A stretch of 64,000 nt of DNA, taken from NCBI GenBank assembly GCA_028284705.1, contig JANQRE010000008.1, forward strand, positions 1-64,000, written 5' to 3'. A program made the translations under genes and the position numbers. Below the pieces are notes generated by a model. The model had not been told where the DNA came from, did no database searches, and was given only the letters and a program-made list of their open reading frames with translations. The stretch comes from Paracoccaceae bacterium (GTDB lineage: Bacteria; Pseudomonadota; Alphaproteobacteria; Rhodobacterales; Rhodobacteraceae). Positions 42,518-51,987 of the stretch are shown one piece after another; the stretch's first letter is position 1; each line of letters begins with the position of its first letter.

Positions 42518-45418
42518 ATGCCGTTTGTCGAACTGAACATCACCTCGAACTTCACCTTCCTGAAAGGTGGCTCCCATGCGGAGGAATATGCCGCGCGCGC
42601 CGCCGCCATGGGCATGGAAGGGTTCGCGATTGCCGATGAGAACTCGGTCGCGGGCATCGTGCGGGCCTTCACCGAGTGTAAGGAGATCAAACGCTGTGTG
42701 GAGGCGCGTGAGGCGTTTAATGCAAAACACGGGCCTATCGGTCCGCCTGCGCCGGCAGGATCGAAGTCCCCCTCCTATAATGTCACCTGCGTGCCGCGTC
42801 TGATTCCGGCCGCGAAGATCGTCCTTCAAGATGGTTTCACCGTCACGGCTCTGCCGCAGAATCGCACGGCCTGGGGGCGGTTATCTCGGCTGATCTCCAA
42901 GGGGCGTTTGGCGGCGCAAAAGGGAGAGTGTCATCTGTCCTTTGAGGAACTGATGGCGCATGAACAGGGTCTTATTCTGCTGCTTCACCCATCTGAAGAC
43001 GTTGTCGGATTTCGTCGACCAGATCGCAGTTGGATCACCTCTGCGAAGAAATTGAAACGACGGGTCGGCGATCGCCTCTATCTTCTGATGACACCCGGCT
43101 ATGATGGCGAGGATGTTCAGCGATTTTTAAAGCTCTCCGAACTGGCGCAGTCTTTGGCCGTACAGCCCGTTGCGACCGCCGCACCGCTGATGCATGAGGC
43201 GCGGCGGCGGCGGCTGGTCGATGTACTCAGTGCTATTCGTGAAGGTGTCCGGATCGATCAGCTGGGTAGATCCGCGCAAGCCAATGCGGAGTTTCGCATG
43301 CGCTCCGAGGCGGAGATGCTGCGTCTGTTTAAAGGGCATGAGAAAGCGGTGCACCGCACGGGCGAGATTGCAAAGCGGTGCCGTTTTTGCCTCAGCGAAC
43401 TTCGTTACGATTATCCGTCTGAGGCCAGTGAGGGTGAGACAGCGGGTGAGCGTCTGAAACGCCTGGCCTATGAGGGGCTGAACTGGCGCTACCCCGATGG
43501 CGCGCCAGACCGGGTTCACGAGATGCTGGAGCACGAACTGACCCTGATCGCGAAACTGCGCTACGAGCCTTACTTCCTGACGGTCAACGATATCGTCCAG
43601 TTTGCCCGCTCCCAGAACATCCTGTGTCAGGGTCGTGGATCGGCCGCTAATTCGGTCGTCTGTTTCTGTTTGGGTGTCACCTCGGTCTCGCCGGAGATGG
43701 GGACGATGGTGTTTGAACGTTTCGTCTCGGAGGCGCGCAATGAGCCGCCCGATATCGACGTCGATTTCGAACATGAGCGCCGCGAAGAGGTGATCCAATG
43801 GATTTATGAGCGCTACGGTCGGCACCGCGCCGGGCTGTGCGCCACGGTAATCCATTATCGCGGCAAACGTGCGGTGCGCGAAGTCGGCAAAGCCATGGGG
43901 CTCAGCAACGACACGCTTGGCGCGCTCAGTTCGCAGATTTGGGGCTTTGGTTCGATGCATGGCATCGATCCTTTGCGGTTGCGCGAAGTGGGCCTGGACC
44001 CGACAGACCGCAGACTGGTGCAGACCCTACAACTGATCTCGGAAATTCAGGGCTTTCCAAGACATCTCAGCCAGCATGTGGGCGGGTTCATCATCACCGA
44101 AGGACGGTTGGATGAGCTTGTGCCCATCGAGAACGCCACGATGGAAGACCGCACGGTGATTTGCTGGGACAAGGATGACATCGACACGCTTGGCATCCTG
44201 AAAGTGGATGTGTTGGCGCTTGGCATGCTGTCCTGCATCCGTAAGGCCTTTGATCTTATGGAGCAGCATCACAGGGTGCGCTACAACTTGGCGACGTTGC
44301 CGCAAGAGGACGCCGCCACCTATGACATGCTGTGCAGGGCTGACAGCCTGGGTGTGTTTCAGGTCGAAAGCCGTGCGCAGATGAATTTCCTGCCGCGTAT
44401 GCGACCGCGAGAGTTCTACGATCTGGTCATCGAGGTTGCCATCATTCGGCCAGGTCCCATTCAGGGCGATATGCTGCACCCCTTCATCAAGCGACGAAAC
44501 GGTGAGGAAGAGGTGACCTTCCCGTCCGATAAGCTTGGTAAAGTGCTTGGCAAAACTCTGGGCGTGCCGCTGTTTCAGGAACAGGCGATGCAGATTGCCA
44601 TTATCGGCGCGGGCTTTACGCCGGAGGAGGCGGACCGGCTCCGGCGGTCGCTCGCCACGTTCAAGAAACATGGCAACGTGTCCGATTTTCGCACCCGGTT
44701 TCTGCGTGGCATGCGCGAGAATGGCTATGATCAGGATTTCGCGGAACGGTGTTTCAGCCAGATCGAAGGGTTCGGCTCTTACGGTTTTCCCGAAAGTCAT
44801 GCCGCCAGTTTCGCGCTTCTCGTTTATGCCTCCAGCTGGCTGAAATGCCATCACCCCGGCATCTTCGCCTGCGCGCTTCTCAACTCCCAACCGATGGGGT
44901 TTTACGCGCCGGCGCAGATCGTACGCGATGCGCGGGAGCATGGCGTCGAGGTACGGCCCGTCTCGATCAATATGAGCTATTGGGACAATGTGATGGAAGC
45001 CGATGGCAGGGGCGGTCTCGCGCTGCGGCTTGGGTTTCGGCAGATCAAGGCAATGCGGGAGGAGGAGGCAAGCTGGATCGTTGCCGCCCGTGGCAATGGC
45101 TATCAGGCGCTGGAAGATGTCTGGCGTCGCGCCGGAACGCCGCCGCATCTTCTGACCGTTCTGGCGGAGGCAGATGCTTTTGCCGATATCGGACTCAACC
45201 GTCGCGAGGCGCTTTGGGCGGCAAAAGCCATCCGAAGCGAGCAGCCTTTACCGCTCTTCAATGATGGGCTGGATGGGGAAGGTCTGTTCGAGCCGAAAGT
45301 GACTTTGCCGAAGATGAGTTTGGGCGAAGAAGTGGTGGAAGATTACGTCTCTATGCGGCTAACGCTGCGATCACATCCCGTTGCACTGCTGAGGCATCGC
45401 TTGACCCCTGCGGCTTGA
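42518..45418 (+). CDS. dnaE2: Error-prone DNA polymerase DnaE2, C-terminally short
   Basis: Translesion polymerase of the C-family, 966 residues. An N-terminal PHP domain (TSNFTFLKGGSHAEEYA) leads to the polymerase core with the catalytic PPDIDVDFEHERREEV and KVDVLALGML aspartates, and the helix-hairpin-helix region (YGFPESHAASFALLVYASSW). It ends at RLTLRSHPVALLRHRLTPAA, where most DnaE2 proteins continue about 80-120 residues into an OB-fold domain. Only 55 bases separate the stop from the next gene, so that domain is absent. No imuA-imuB genes are adjacent. ATG at 42518 is used because homology starts there. Confidence 0.93.
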   Translation: MPFVELNITSNFTFLKGGSHAEEYAARAAAMGMEGFAIADENSVAGIVRAFTECKEIKRCVEAREAFNAKHGPIGPPAPAGSKSPSYNVTCVPRLIPAAKIVLQDGFTVTALPQNRTAWGRLSRLISKGRLAAQKGECHLSFEELMAHEQGLILLLHPSEDVVGFRRPDRSWITSAKKLKRRVGDRLYLLMTPGYDGEDVQRFLKLSELAQSLAVQPVATAAPLMHEARRRRLVDVLSAIREGVRIDQLGRSAQANAEFRMRSEAEMLRLFKGHEKAVHRTGEIAKRCRFCLSELRYDYPSEASEGETAGERLKRLAYEGLNWRYPDGAPDRVHEMLEHELTLIAKLRYEPYFLTVNDIVQFARSQNILCQGRGSAANSVVCFCLGVTSVSPEMGTMVFERFVSEARNEPPDIDVDFEHERREEVIQWIYERYGRHRAGLCATVIHYRGKRAVREVGKAMGLSNDTLGALSSQIWGFGSMHGIDPLRLREVGLDPTDRRLVQTLQLISEIQGFPRHLSQHVGGFIITEGRLDELVPIENATMEDRTVICWDKDDIDTLGILKVDVLALGMLSCIRKAFDLMEQHHRVRYNLATLPQEDAATYDMLCRADSLGVFQVESRAQMNFLPRMRPREFYDLVIEVAIIRPGPIQGDMLHPFIKRRNGEEEVTFPSDKLGKVLGKTLGVPLFQEQAMQIAIIGAGFTPEEADRLRRSLATFKKHGNVSDFRTRFLRGMRENGYDQDFAERCFSQIEGFGSYGFPESHAASFALLVYASSWLKCHHPGIFACALLNSQPMGFYAPAQIVRDAREHGVEVRPVSINMSYWDNVMEADGRGGLALRLGFRQIKAMREEEASWIVAARGNGYQALEDVWRRAGTPPHLLTVLAEADAFADIGLNRREALWAAKAIRSEQPLPLFNDGLDGEGLFEPKVTLPKMSLGEEVVEDYVSMRLTLRSHPVALLRHRLTPAA

Positions 45419-45473
45419 TCGCGTGTGCTGATGGCCTAGCCTGTTAGGTACACAGCCAAGGAGAGCCCCCGCC

Positions 45474-45911
45474 ATGTTCCGCAAAATAGCCATCACCGCC
45501 GTGCTCGCAACCGCCGTCTTCACGGCCTCCGTCGTCGCACATGCCAATGTCAAAGACCCCGACGTGCAAGCCCGAATGGAACTCATGAAGAAAATTGGTG
45601 GGGCCACAAAAGCGCTCGGCGATATGGCGAAATCCGGGAGCATTGATGCGGCTGTTGTGGTGGAAAATGCCAATGCGCTGGCGTCCCATGCTGGCCAGAT
45701 CGAAGCGGCATTTGAGAAAGAAGCAACCGATCCGAAATCCGAAGCCAAGCCTGAGATTTGGAGCGACAAGGACGGTTTTCTGAAGATCGCCGCACAGCTT
45801 GCAACGGCTGCTCAAAACCTGGCGGGGGCTCCCGACACGTTACCGACTGCCATGGGTCAGATCGGCGGTGCCTGCAGCGCCTGCCACAAAACCTACAGGA
45901 TCAAAAAGTAA
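45474..45911 (+). CDS. Class II cytochrome c (cytochrome c')
   Basis: A 145-residue periplasmic haem protein. The signal peptide ends after AHA (about residue 24), a four-helix bundle follows, and the C-terminal haem motif is GGACSACHKTYR (CxxCH). Cytochromes c' and c556 carry electrons or bind NO. A strong AAGGAG lies upstream. Convergent with the I78 inhibitor gene. Confidence 0.93.
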   Translation: MFRKIAITAVLATAVFTASVVAHANVKDPDVQARMELMKKIGGATKALGDMAKSGSIDAAVVVENANALASHAGQIEAAFEKEATDPKSEAKPEIWSDKDGFLKIAAQLATAAQNLAGAPDTLPTAMGQIGGACSACHKTYRIKK

Positions 45912-45912
45912 A

Positions 45913-46194
45913 CTACCGACAGGTAATTGACGAGATCAGCCCAAGGCCGTCGATGTCGATTGTCATCCGGTCCGGGCTGAAATCGAGCGTGATCACGTCG
46001 CCCGGATGAAGGATGCGATAGGGCTCCGGCAGATCAACGCCTTCCAGCGCACTTTCCCGCTTGCCAAGCAGGTTCTGAAACTTCTCGGCACCGCAGCGCG
46101 GTACGCCGTCAAACTCCTCTGGATCAGAGAGACGCGGATCCCCGGAACAGGCGGCCACCAGTAGAATCGTTGAAAGAACACAGAGTTTTTTCAT
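45913..46194 (-). CDS. I78-family peptidase inhibitor lipoprotein
   Basis: A 93-residue protein with a lipoprotein signal and lipobox VAAC (Cys16). The I78 fold is seen in [19 protein letters not shown] and [19 protein letters not shown], with the final Cys pairing to the first of the mature domain. The family includes fungal serine-protease inhibitors; the bacterial forms are probably periplasmic and their targets are unknown. Confidence 0.85.
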   Translation of the reverse strand: MKKLCVLSTILLVAACSGDPRLSDPEEFDGVPRCGAEKFQNLLGKRESALEGVDLPEPYRILHPGDVITLDFSPDRMTIDIDGLGLISSITCR

Positions 46195-46302
46195 CCCCGT
46201 TGGCTACAAGAAGCGGCCTCCCTGGGCAAGAGAGGCGCAGAATCATTTGATTTCAATCGCATGCTGCGACAGGCTGCTCCCAAACAACGAGGGAGTGAGA
46301 TC

Positions 46303-47415
46303 ATGCGCACCAAAGCTGCCGTCGCCGTTGCCGCCGGGAAGCCGCTGGAAGTCATGGAGGTGAATCTGGACGGCCCGAAAGAGGGCGAGGTTCTGGTTGA
46401 GATCAAGGCCACCGGCATCTGCCATACGGATGAATTCACGCTGTCCGGTGCCGACCCCGAAGGCCTCTTCCCGGCAATTCTGGGTCATGAAGGTGCGGGC
46501 GTGGTGGTGGACGTGGGTCCGGGTGTGAAATCACTGAAGAAAGGCGATCACGTGATCCCGCTCTACACGCCGGAATGTCGTGAGTGCGAATATTGCCTCA
46601 ACCCAAAAACGAACCTCTGCCAGCAAATTCGGGCGACGCAGGGCCAGGGGCTGATGCCGGATGGCACATCGCGGTTTTCGACCCTCGATGGTGATCCGAT
46701 CCTGCACTACATGGGCTGTTCGACCTTCGCGAACCACACCGTGCTGCCCGAAATCGCGCTGGCCAAGGTGCGGGAAGACGCGCCCTTCGACAAGATTTGC
46801 TACATCGGTTGCGGTGTGACGACCGGCATCGGTGCGGTGATCAACACGGCCAAGGTGGAAGAAGGCTCACGTGGCGTGGTCTTCGGGCTCGGCGGCATCG
46901 GTCTCAATGTGATCCAGGGGCTAAGGCTCGCGGGCGCTGATCAGATCGTGGGCGTTGACCTCAACCCGTCGAAGAAAGCCATGGCTGAGAAATTCGGCAT
47001 GACCGATTTCGTGAACCCGTCCGAGATTGATGGCGATCTCGTCGCGCATCTGGTCGATCTCACGGGTGGTGGTGCCGACTATTCCTTCGACGCCACTGGC
47101 AATGTCGATGTCATGCGCGCCGCGCTCGAATGCGCGCACAAAGGGTGGGGTGAAAGCATCATTATTGGCGTGGCCCCCGCCGGAGCCGAGATTGCGACGC
47201 GTCCCTTCCAGCTTGTCACCGGTCGGGTCTGGCGCGGCACGGCGTTTGGCGGCGCGAGAGGTCGGACCGATGTGCCGAAGATTGTCGACTGGTACATGGA
47301 CGGAAAGATCGAGATCGATCCGATGATCACGCACACCCTGACCCTCGACAATATCAACGAAGGTTTTGACCTCATGCACGAGGGCAAATCGATCCGCTCG
47401 GTGGTGGTGTACTAA
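46303..47415 (+). CDS. adhC: S-(hydroxymethyl)glutathione dehydrogenase
   Basis: Class III zinc alcohol dehydrogenase, 370 residues, oxidising S-hydroxymethylglutathione to S-formylglutathione with NAD in formaldehyde detoxification. Catalytic zinc site [12 protein letters not shown] and [12 protein letters not shown]; structural zinc cysteines [20 protein letters not shown] site [13 protein letters not shown]. The next pathway enzyme, fghA, lies about 3 kb downstream on the same strand. ATG at 46303 has GAGGGAG upstream. Overlaps the convergent TetR gene by 4 bases. Confidence 0.95.
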   Translation: MRTKAAVAVAAGKPLEVMEVNLDGPKEGEVLVEIKATGICHTDEFTLSGADPEGLFPAILGHEGAGVVVDVGPGVKSLKKGDHVIPLYTPECRECEYCLNPKTNLCQQIRATQGQGLMPDGTSRFSTLDGDPILHYMGCSTFANHTVLPEIALAKVREDAPFDKICYIGCGVTTGIGAVINTAKVEEGSRGVVFGLGGIGLNVIQGLRLAGADQIVGVDLNPSKKAMAEKFGMTDFVNPSEIDGDLVAHLVDLTGGGADYSFDATGNVDVMRAALECAHKGWGESIIIGVAPAGAEIATRPFQLVTGRVWRGTAFGGARGRTDVPKIVDWYMDGKIEIDPMITHTLTLDNINEGFDLMHEGKSIRSVVVY

Positions 47416-48062
47416 GCGCCGTAACGCGCCAGAAAGGTATCGACAGCGCCATAGATCACGTGGTCTATGGCGGCCTGGTCGGGTGTATCGACGACGTTGA
47501 ATACCATCTTCACGAACACATCCGCTTTCATCATCGCCTCGAACTGCTGAGCTGCGAGGCGCACATCGTCGATCTTCAATTCTCCACGGTCACATGCGTG
47601 GGAGAAGTATTCACTTAACCGATCTTCCATGAGTTGCGGGCCCGACTTGTAGAACTCCTGTCCCAACTCGGGGAAGCGATCGGATTCAGCGACGCAAATG
47701 CGGAAAATACGCTGCGCGAAGTCGGAGGTCAGAAACTCCATCATGCTCTTCGCCATGTTGATCAGCACGTCGCGCACCGGCAAATCGGTGTTCTCGACTT
47801 GCAGCGCACGATCCGCCTGGCGTGCGCATTCTTCCTTTGCCACTTCGACGAACAGCACACGTTTGTCCGGGAAATAGGAATAGAGTGTGGCCTTGGAGAC
47901 TCCGGCCTCCTTGGCGATCAGATCGACGCTCGCACCTTCGAAGCCCTGGCTCATGAACACTTTGCGCGCCCCGGCCACGACCTGGTCATATTTACGTCCG
48001 CGTTTGATTTCGGGAGTCGAACCGTCCAAGAGCGTATTCCTCGCTGATGCGTATTCTAACAT
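47412..48062 (-). CDS. TetR/AcrR-family transcriptional regulator
   Basis: A 216-residue repressor. The HTH domain (about 20-66) contains [20 protein letters not shown] followed by [12 protein letters not shown]; the C-terminal ligand domain resembles the AefR type. Its ligand is unknown. The start is uncertain: ATG at 48062 has no clear ribosome site, while a TTG at 48029 has GCGAGG upstream. The gene lies downstream of the 87-residue exported protein, whose promoter region carries three candidate operators, so that gene is a likely target. Confidence 0.88.
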   Translation of the reverse strand: MLEYASARNTLLDGSTPEIKRGRKYDQVVAGARKVFMSQGFEGASVDLIAKEAGVSKATLYSYFPDKRVLFVEVAKEECARQADRALQVENTDLPVRDVLINMAKSMMEFLTSDFAQRIFRICVAESDRFPELGQEFYKSGPQLMEDRLSEYFSHACDRGELKIDDVRLAAQQFEAMMKADVFVKMVFNVVDTPDQAAIDHVIYGAVDTFLARYGA

Positions 48063-48110
48063 AGACCAACCAGTTCAGTTTCGGCAAGCTTGGGGTCTGT
48101 TCAATGGGAA

Positions 48111-48136
48111 GGGCGGGCCTTTGGGAAGACCCGCCC
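48111..48136 (-). terminator. GC-rich hairpin after the exported-protein gene
   Basis: A 7-bp stem GGGCGGG / CCCGCCC with a 12-base loop, 25 bases after the stop of the exported-protein gene on the minus strand. Only a short pyrimidine run (TTCCC) follows, so termination may be partial and let transcription reach the TetR gene. Confidence 0.5.
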
Positions 48137-48160
48137 CGGCTCAAGACTGGGATTGGAAGC

Positions 48161-48424
48161 TTAGTCGTCTTGAGCGGTCTTCAACTTCACCACATCGGCG
48201 TTGCTCATGTATCCGCAGGCGGCTGGGGAAAGGCCTGCGGAACGCTCCAGCTGCGTACATGGCTGCGTTTGGGGAGCGGTGTCACGCGTGACAACGCTTT
48301 GGGAGGTTTCCGGGGCGAATTGAAGATTGGGGAAGTTCAGGACCGGCATGCTGCCCGCGAAGGCAGCTGTGCCAGACAATGCGACTGCGAAAGCAGCGGC
48401 GAGGGGGAGGGCAGTTCTGGTCAT
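48161..48424 (-). CDS. Small exported protein, unknown function
   Basis: An 87-residue protein with a signal peptide (MTRTALPLAAAFAVALSGTA, cleaved after AFA) and a mature part of about 63 residues with two cysteines (QPCTQLERSAGLSPAACGYM) likely to form one disulfide. AGGAG lies 9 bases upstream of the ATG. No family is recognised. The promoter region carries an array of three 18-bp operator-like repeats, and a TetR gene is downstream, suggesting a regulated envelope protein. Confidence 0.75.
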   Translation of the reverse strand: MTRTALPLAAAFAVALSGTAAFAGSMPVLNFPNLQFAPETSQSVVTRDTAPQTQPCTQLERSAGLSPAACGYMSNADVVKLKTAQDD

Positions 48425-48442
48425 TTTGTTATCTCCTAAAAA

Positions 48443-48521
48443 GTGAACTGCTCGGTTCACATTTTGATATCTAAACCGAGTCGTTTAGTTATTCAAGCAA
48501 AAAGTGAACTGTTCGGTTCAT
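48443..48521. promoter_or_regulatory. Array of three 18-bp TetR-type operators
   Basis: Three related partial palindromes: GTGAACCGAGCAGTTCAC (minus strand, 48443-48460), CTAAACCGAGTCGTTTAG (plus, 48471-48488) and ATGAACCGAACAGTTCAC (minus, 48504-48521). Consensus T(G/A)AACCGA-N3-GTT(C/T)A. They fill the spacer between the small exported-protein gene and mbfA. The adjacent TetR protein is the obvious candidate binder; this is inferred. Confidence 0.7.
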
Positions 48522-48570
48522 TTTTGTGAGTGAACCAGAAAAGCCTTGAAATACAGAGGTCGCTCCTTAG

Positions 48571-48587
48571 TTTAGAATCATTCTAAA
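48571..48587 (+). promoter_or_regulatory. ICE box (Irr site) of mbfA
   Basis: Perfect TTTAGAA-N3-TTCTAAA, the iron control element bound by the haem-responsive regulator Irr in alphaproteobacteria. It lies 18 bases before the mbfA start codon, as expected for Irr repression of mbfA under low iron. Confidence 0.92.
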
Positions 48588-48604
48588 GTGAGGGTGTCAG
48601 TCAT

Positions 48605-49567
48605 ATGCTCATGCGCCGCCGTTTCAAAGACCTCTCCGAGCAGGAGGTCCTTGCCCTCGCTATCTCCAGTGAAGAAGACGATGCCCGGATCTACCGCGGC
48701 TACGCTGAACGGTTGCGCGCAGATTTTCCTGACAGCGCCGGCATCTTTGATCAGATGGCCGAAGAAGAGGATGGTCACCGTCAACGCTTGATCGATCTGC
48801 ACAAGAGGCGTTTCGGCAATGTCATTCCGCTGATCCGGCGGGAGCATGTCTCCGGCTTTTACGCCCGACGCCCGATCTGGTTGGTCGAGAACCTTGGCAT
48901 CGAACGTATCCGCGACGAGGCCGCGCATATGGAGCGCGATGCGGCGCGGTTCTACGAGCTTGCGGCTGCGCGCACGCAGGACGCGGACACGCGCAAATTG
49001 CTCGGTGATCTGGCCGCGATTGAAGCGGGCCATGAGCGCAAAGCCGGGGAGATGACCGAAGAGATCGGTGAAGACGCCCGCGAAAACGAAGAGAAAGCCG
49101 CCAAACGCCAGTTCATCCTGACTTGGGTGCAGCCCGGTCTCGCGGGCCTCATGGATGGCTCGGTGTCGACCCTTGCCCCGATCTTCGCGGCGGCCTTTGC
49201 CACAGGCGATACATGGCAGACCTTCCTCGTCGGTCTGGCAGCCTCTGTCGGCGCCGGGATTTCCATGGGGTTCACCGAAGCCGCGTCTGACGATGGCGAA
49301 TTGTCGGGTCGCGGCTCCCCGATCAAGCGTGGTTTCGCCTCCGGCATCATGACGACCATTGGCGGGCTCGGCCACGCCCTGCCCTACCTGATCCCCGACT
49401 TCTGGCTGGCCACGACAATCGCCATCATCGTGGTGTTCTTCGAGCTCTGGGCCATCGCCTGGATTCAGAACAAATATATGGAAACACCGTTCTTCCGGGC
49501 CGCCCTGCAAGTGGTGCTTGGCGGTGCTTTGGTCCTCGCGGCGGGTATTCTCATCGGCAACGGCTAG
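48605..49567 (+). CDS. mbfA: Membrane-bound ferritin MbfA
   Basis: A 320-residue fusion of an N-terminal ferritin-like (erythrin-vacuolar iron transport) domain (about 1-160; SSEEDDARIYRGY, MAEEEDGHRQRL, AIEAGHERKAGEM supply iron-binding Glu and His) and a C-terminal VIT1/CCC1-like membrane domain (about 165-320; LDLAGLMDGSVSTL-type LAGLMDGSVSTLAPIF). In Bradyrhizobium and Agrobacterium MbfA exports iron and protects against iron and peroxide stress under Irr control. The perfect ICE box upstream fits that. Confidence 0.95.
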   Translation: MLMRRRFKDLSEQEVLALAISSEEDDARIYRGYAERLRADFPDSAGIFDQMAEEEDGHRQRLIDLHKRRFGNVIPLIRREHVSGFYARRPIWLVENLGIERIRDEAAHMERDAARFYELAAARTQDADTRKLLGDLAAIEAGHERKAGEMTEEIGEDARENEEKAAKRQFILTWVQPGLAGLMDGSVSTLAPIFAAAFATGDTWQTFLVGLAASVGAGISMGFTEAASDDGELSGRGSPIKRGFASGIMTTIGGLGHALPYLIPDFWLATTIAIIVVFFELWAIAWIQNKYMETPFFRAALQVVLGGALVLAAGILIGNG

Positions 49568-49600
49568 CAGCTCACCGCCCTCCATGTTACGGCGAAACCC

Positions 49601-50524
49601 ATGCTGGAGGTCTTCCTCAAAACGCTCCCGTTTTTCGCGGTGATCGCGGTCGGCTATTGGGCCGGTCGCACGAAGTTCTTCAGCGAAGAGGCGACCGCCT
49701 ATCTGACAAAATTCGTCTTCTACTTCGCCCTCTCCGCGATGATCTTTCGCTTCGCCGCGAACCTGTCCCTGCGGGAGATTTTGGATTGGACCTTCATCGG
49801 CGCTTACTTCTGGGCAACAGCCGCGATCTACCTCGTGGCGACCGCCGTTGCCCTGTGGCGCGCGGTGAGCGTCGAGGAAGCCGCCATCGAGGCGCAATCC
49901 GCCGTTATTGGCAATGTCGGTTTCTTGGGCATCCCGATGCTCATCCTGCTCATGGGCGAGTATGCGATCGGGCCGATCATGATGGTCCTCGCGGTCGATC
50001 TGATCTTTTTCGGAAGCCTCGTCGTCATCCTGATCACCGGCTCACGCGATGGACGTATGTCACTCGGCATCCTACGCACGGTCGGCGGCGGCCTCATCCG
50101 CAACCCAATGATCGTGTCCATCGTACTGGGTTTCACTTGGTCGAGCTTCGCGATCCCGATCCCGGGGCCGATGAACGAGTTCCTTGCCATCCTCGGTGGT
50201 GCCGCGACTCCCGGTGCGCTTTTTGCCATAGGTGCCTCGCTTGCAGGCAAATCGGCAGAGCGGATCGAGGTCGCCGGTTGGCTGAGTTTTTGCAAGCTCG
50301 TCCTTCATCCCGCAGCGGTCGCCATCGCAGTCTTATCGGTCTTCCCCGTCGAGCCTCATCTGGCCGCCGTCATGATCGCCTGCGCCGCCCTGCCCACAGC
50401 GGGAAATGTTTATATCATCGCACAGCATTACAGGGTTGCGCCGCAGCGTGTCTCGGCCACTATCCTGATCTCAACGGCGGTCAGTATTCTGACCGTGTCC
50501 CTTGTCATTGGATGGGTGAGCTAA
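49601..50524 (+). CDS. AEC-family transporter
   Basis: A 307-residue inner-membrane carrier of the auxin efflux carrier family with about ten hydrophobic helices in two inverted halves. The conserved NVGFLGIPMLILLMGEYA segment and the C-terminal AALPTAGNVYIIAQHYR are present. Bacterial members carry malate, malonate or other acids; substrate unknown. It is followed by fghA after 3 bases, so it is probably co-transcribed with it. Confidence 0.9.
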   Translation: MLEVFLKTLPFFAVIAVGYWAGRTKFFSEEATAYLTKFVFYFALSAMIFRFAANLSLREILDWTFIGAYFWATAAIYLVATAVALWRAVSVEEAAIEAQSAVIGNVGFLGIPMLILLMGEYAIGPIMMVLAVDLIFFGSLVVILITGSRDGRMSLGILRTVGGGLIRNPMIVSIVLGFTWSSFAIPIPGPMNEFLAILGGAATPGALFAIGASLAGKSAERIEVAGWLSFCKLVLHPAAVAIAVLSVFPVEPHLAAVMIACAALPTAGNVYIIAQHYRVAPQRVSATILISTAVSILTVSLVIGWVS

Positions 50525-50527
50525 TCG

Positions 50528-51358
50528 ATGGAAACTGTCTCTGAAAACGCCTGTTTTGGCGGCACACAAGGCGTCTACACGCACAGATCGGAGGCCTGTC
50601 ACTGCGACATGACCTTTGGAATCTTCATACCCGAAGAGGCACAAGATGGGCCGGTTCCGCTGCTCTGGTATCTCTCCGGCCTCACCTGCACCCATGAAAA
50701 CGCGATGACCAAGGCGGGTGCGCAAGCCTGGGCCGCTGATGCCGGGATTGCATTGGTCTTCCCCGACACATCTCCGCGTGGTGAAGATGTGGCCGATGAT
50801 GACGTCTACGATCTGGGACAAGGCGCCGGGTTCTACGTCGACGCGACGCAAGAGCCTTGGACGCCGCATTTTCAGATGGAGAGCTATATCGCAGAGGAAT
50901 TGCCCAAAGTTCTAATGGCGAATTTCAACCTTGATGAAGAGCGCCAATCGATCTCTGGCCATTCGATGGGAGGTCACGGCGCCCTGACGCTGGCGATGAA
51001 GAATCTGGGCCGCTTCCGGTCTGTCTCCGCGTTCGCTCCGATCTGCAATCCAACCGCGTCTGAGTGGGGGAAAAAGCAGTTTTCGGCCTATTTAGGGTCT
51101 GATGAGAGCCTTTGGGCTGCCCATGATGCGACGCTTCTGATGAAGGAAAATGGCCTCGACATACCCGTTCTGATCGACACCGGCACCAAGGATCAATTTC
51201 TTGACCTGCTGATGCCGGAGGCGTTTGGCCACGCGGCCTTGGAACGGCGGGAGGAGATTACCATGCGCATGCAGCCGGGCTACGATCATTCCTACTTCTT
51301 CATCTCGACCTTCATGGAAGATCACGTCGCGTTCCACGCCGAGGCGCTTTATGGCTGA
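50528..51358 (+). CDS. fghA: S-formylglutathione hydrolase
   Basis: Esterase D-type hydrolase, 276 residues, releasing formate and glutathione from S-formylglutathione. The nucleophile Ser is in SGHSMGGHGALTLA, LSGLTCTHEN holds the conserved N-terminal Cys, and the GTKDQFLD and GYDHSYFFIS segments supply the acid and His. It completes the route begun by adhC. The next gene starts 8 bases inside its end. Confidence 0.96.
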   Translation: METVSENACFGGTQGVYTHRSEACHCDMTFGIFIPEEAQDGPVPLLWYLSGLTCTHENAMTKAGAQAWAADAGIALVFPDTSPRGEDVADDDVYDLGQGAGFYVDATQEPWTPHFQMESYIAEELPKVLMANFNLDEERQSISGHSMGGHGALTLAMKNLGRFRSVSAFAPICNPTASEWGKKQFSAYLGSDESLWAAHDATLLMKENGLDIPVLIDTGTKDQFLDLLMPEAFGHAALERREEITMRMQPGYDHSYFFISTFMEDHVAFHAEALYG

Positions 51359-51977
51359 GCAAATTCAAGCGGTCATTTTTGACATAGGCAACGTGCTGAT
51401 CGAATGGCAGCCGGAGCGTTTTTATGACCGCGTCATCGGTGAGGCGCGCCGCAAGGCGATGTTTGCCGAGGTCGATTTGCACGGCATGAACGACAAGGTC
51501 GATCTTGGCGCGCCATTTACTGAGACAATCTACGACACGGCGGAGACCTATCCAGCGTGGCGCGATGAAATCCGAATGTGGCATGACAATTGGATCGAAC
51601 TCGCCTCGCCCGCAATTGATCTCTCAGTGAGCCTGCTGCGCACCCTGCGGGCCAAAGGCATGCCTGTTTTCGCCCTCACGAATTTCGGCATCGGCAGTTT
51701 TGATTACGCCGAAACGCAATATGCCTTTCTGGGGGAGTTCGACCGGCGCTACATTTCCGGCCACATGAAGGTGATCAAGCCCGATCCGCGCATCTATGAG
51801 ATGGTCGAAGAAGATTGTGGGTTGCCTCCTGAAAGCCTGCTCTTCGCTGATGATCGCCCGGATAACATCGCGGCGGCCGAGGCAAGAGGCTGGAAGGCGC
51901 ATCTCTTTGAAGGCCCTCAGGGGTGGGGCGAGGCTCTTGTAAACCACCGGGTTCTGACCCCGGAGGACTTGCCGTGA
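51351..51977 (+). CDS. HAD-family hydrolase
   Basis: A 208-residue haloacid-dehalogenase-like hydrolase (subfamily IA) with the nucleophile motif AVIFDIGNVLIEWQPE (DxG rather than DxD, as in many YihX-type proteins), ALTNFG, and KPDPRIYE followed by LLFADDRPDNI. It is probably a phosphatase or dehalogenase of unknown substrate. ATG at 51351 overlaps the fghA end by 8 bases, so it is part of that operon. No ribosome site stronger than the upstream GGCG is visible. Confidence 0.9.
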   Translation: MAEQIQAVIFDIGNVLIEWQPERFYDRVIGEARRKAMFAEVDLHGMNDKVDLGAPFTETIYDTAETYPAWRDEIRMWHDNWIELASPAIDLSVSLLRTLRAKGMPVFALTNFGIGSFDYAETQYAFLGEFDRRYISGHMKVIKPDPRIYEMVEEDCGLPPESLLFADDRPDNIAAAEARGWKAHLFEGPQGWGEALVNHRVLTPEDLP

Positions 51978-51987
51978 GGGGCGCTGA

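Noticed and set aside
44027-45148. 373-codon minus-strand frame opposite dnaE2
   Set aside because: Antisense shadow of the polymerase core without conserved motifs.
48063-48085. Possible TetR auto-operator (AACCAGTTCAG) before the TetR start
   Set aside because: Only one degenerate half-site is present, without the dyad seen in the three upstream copies.
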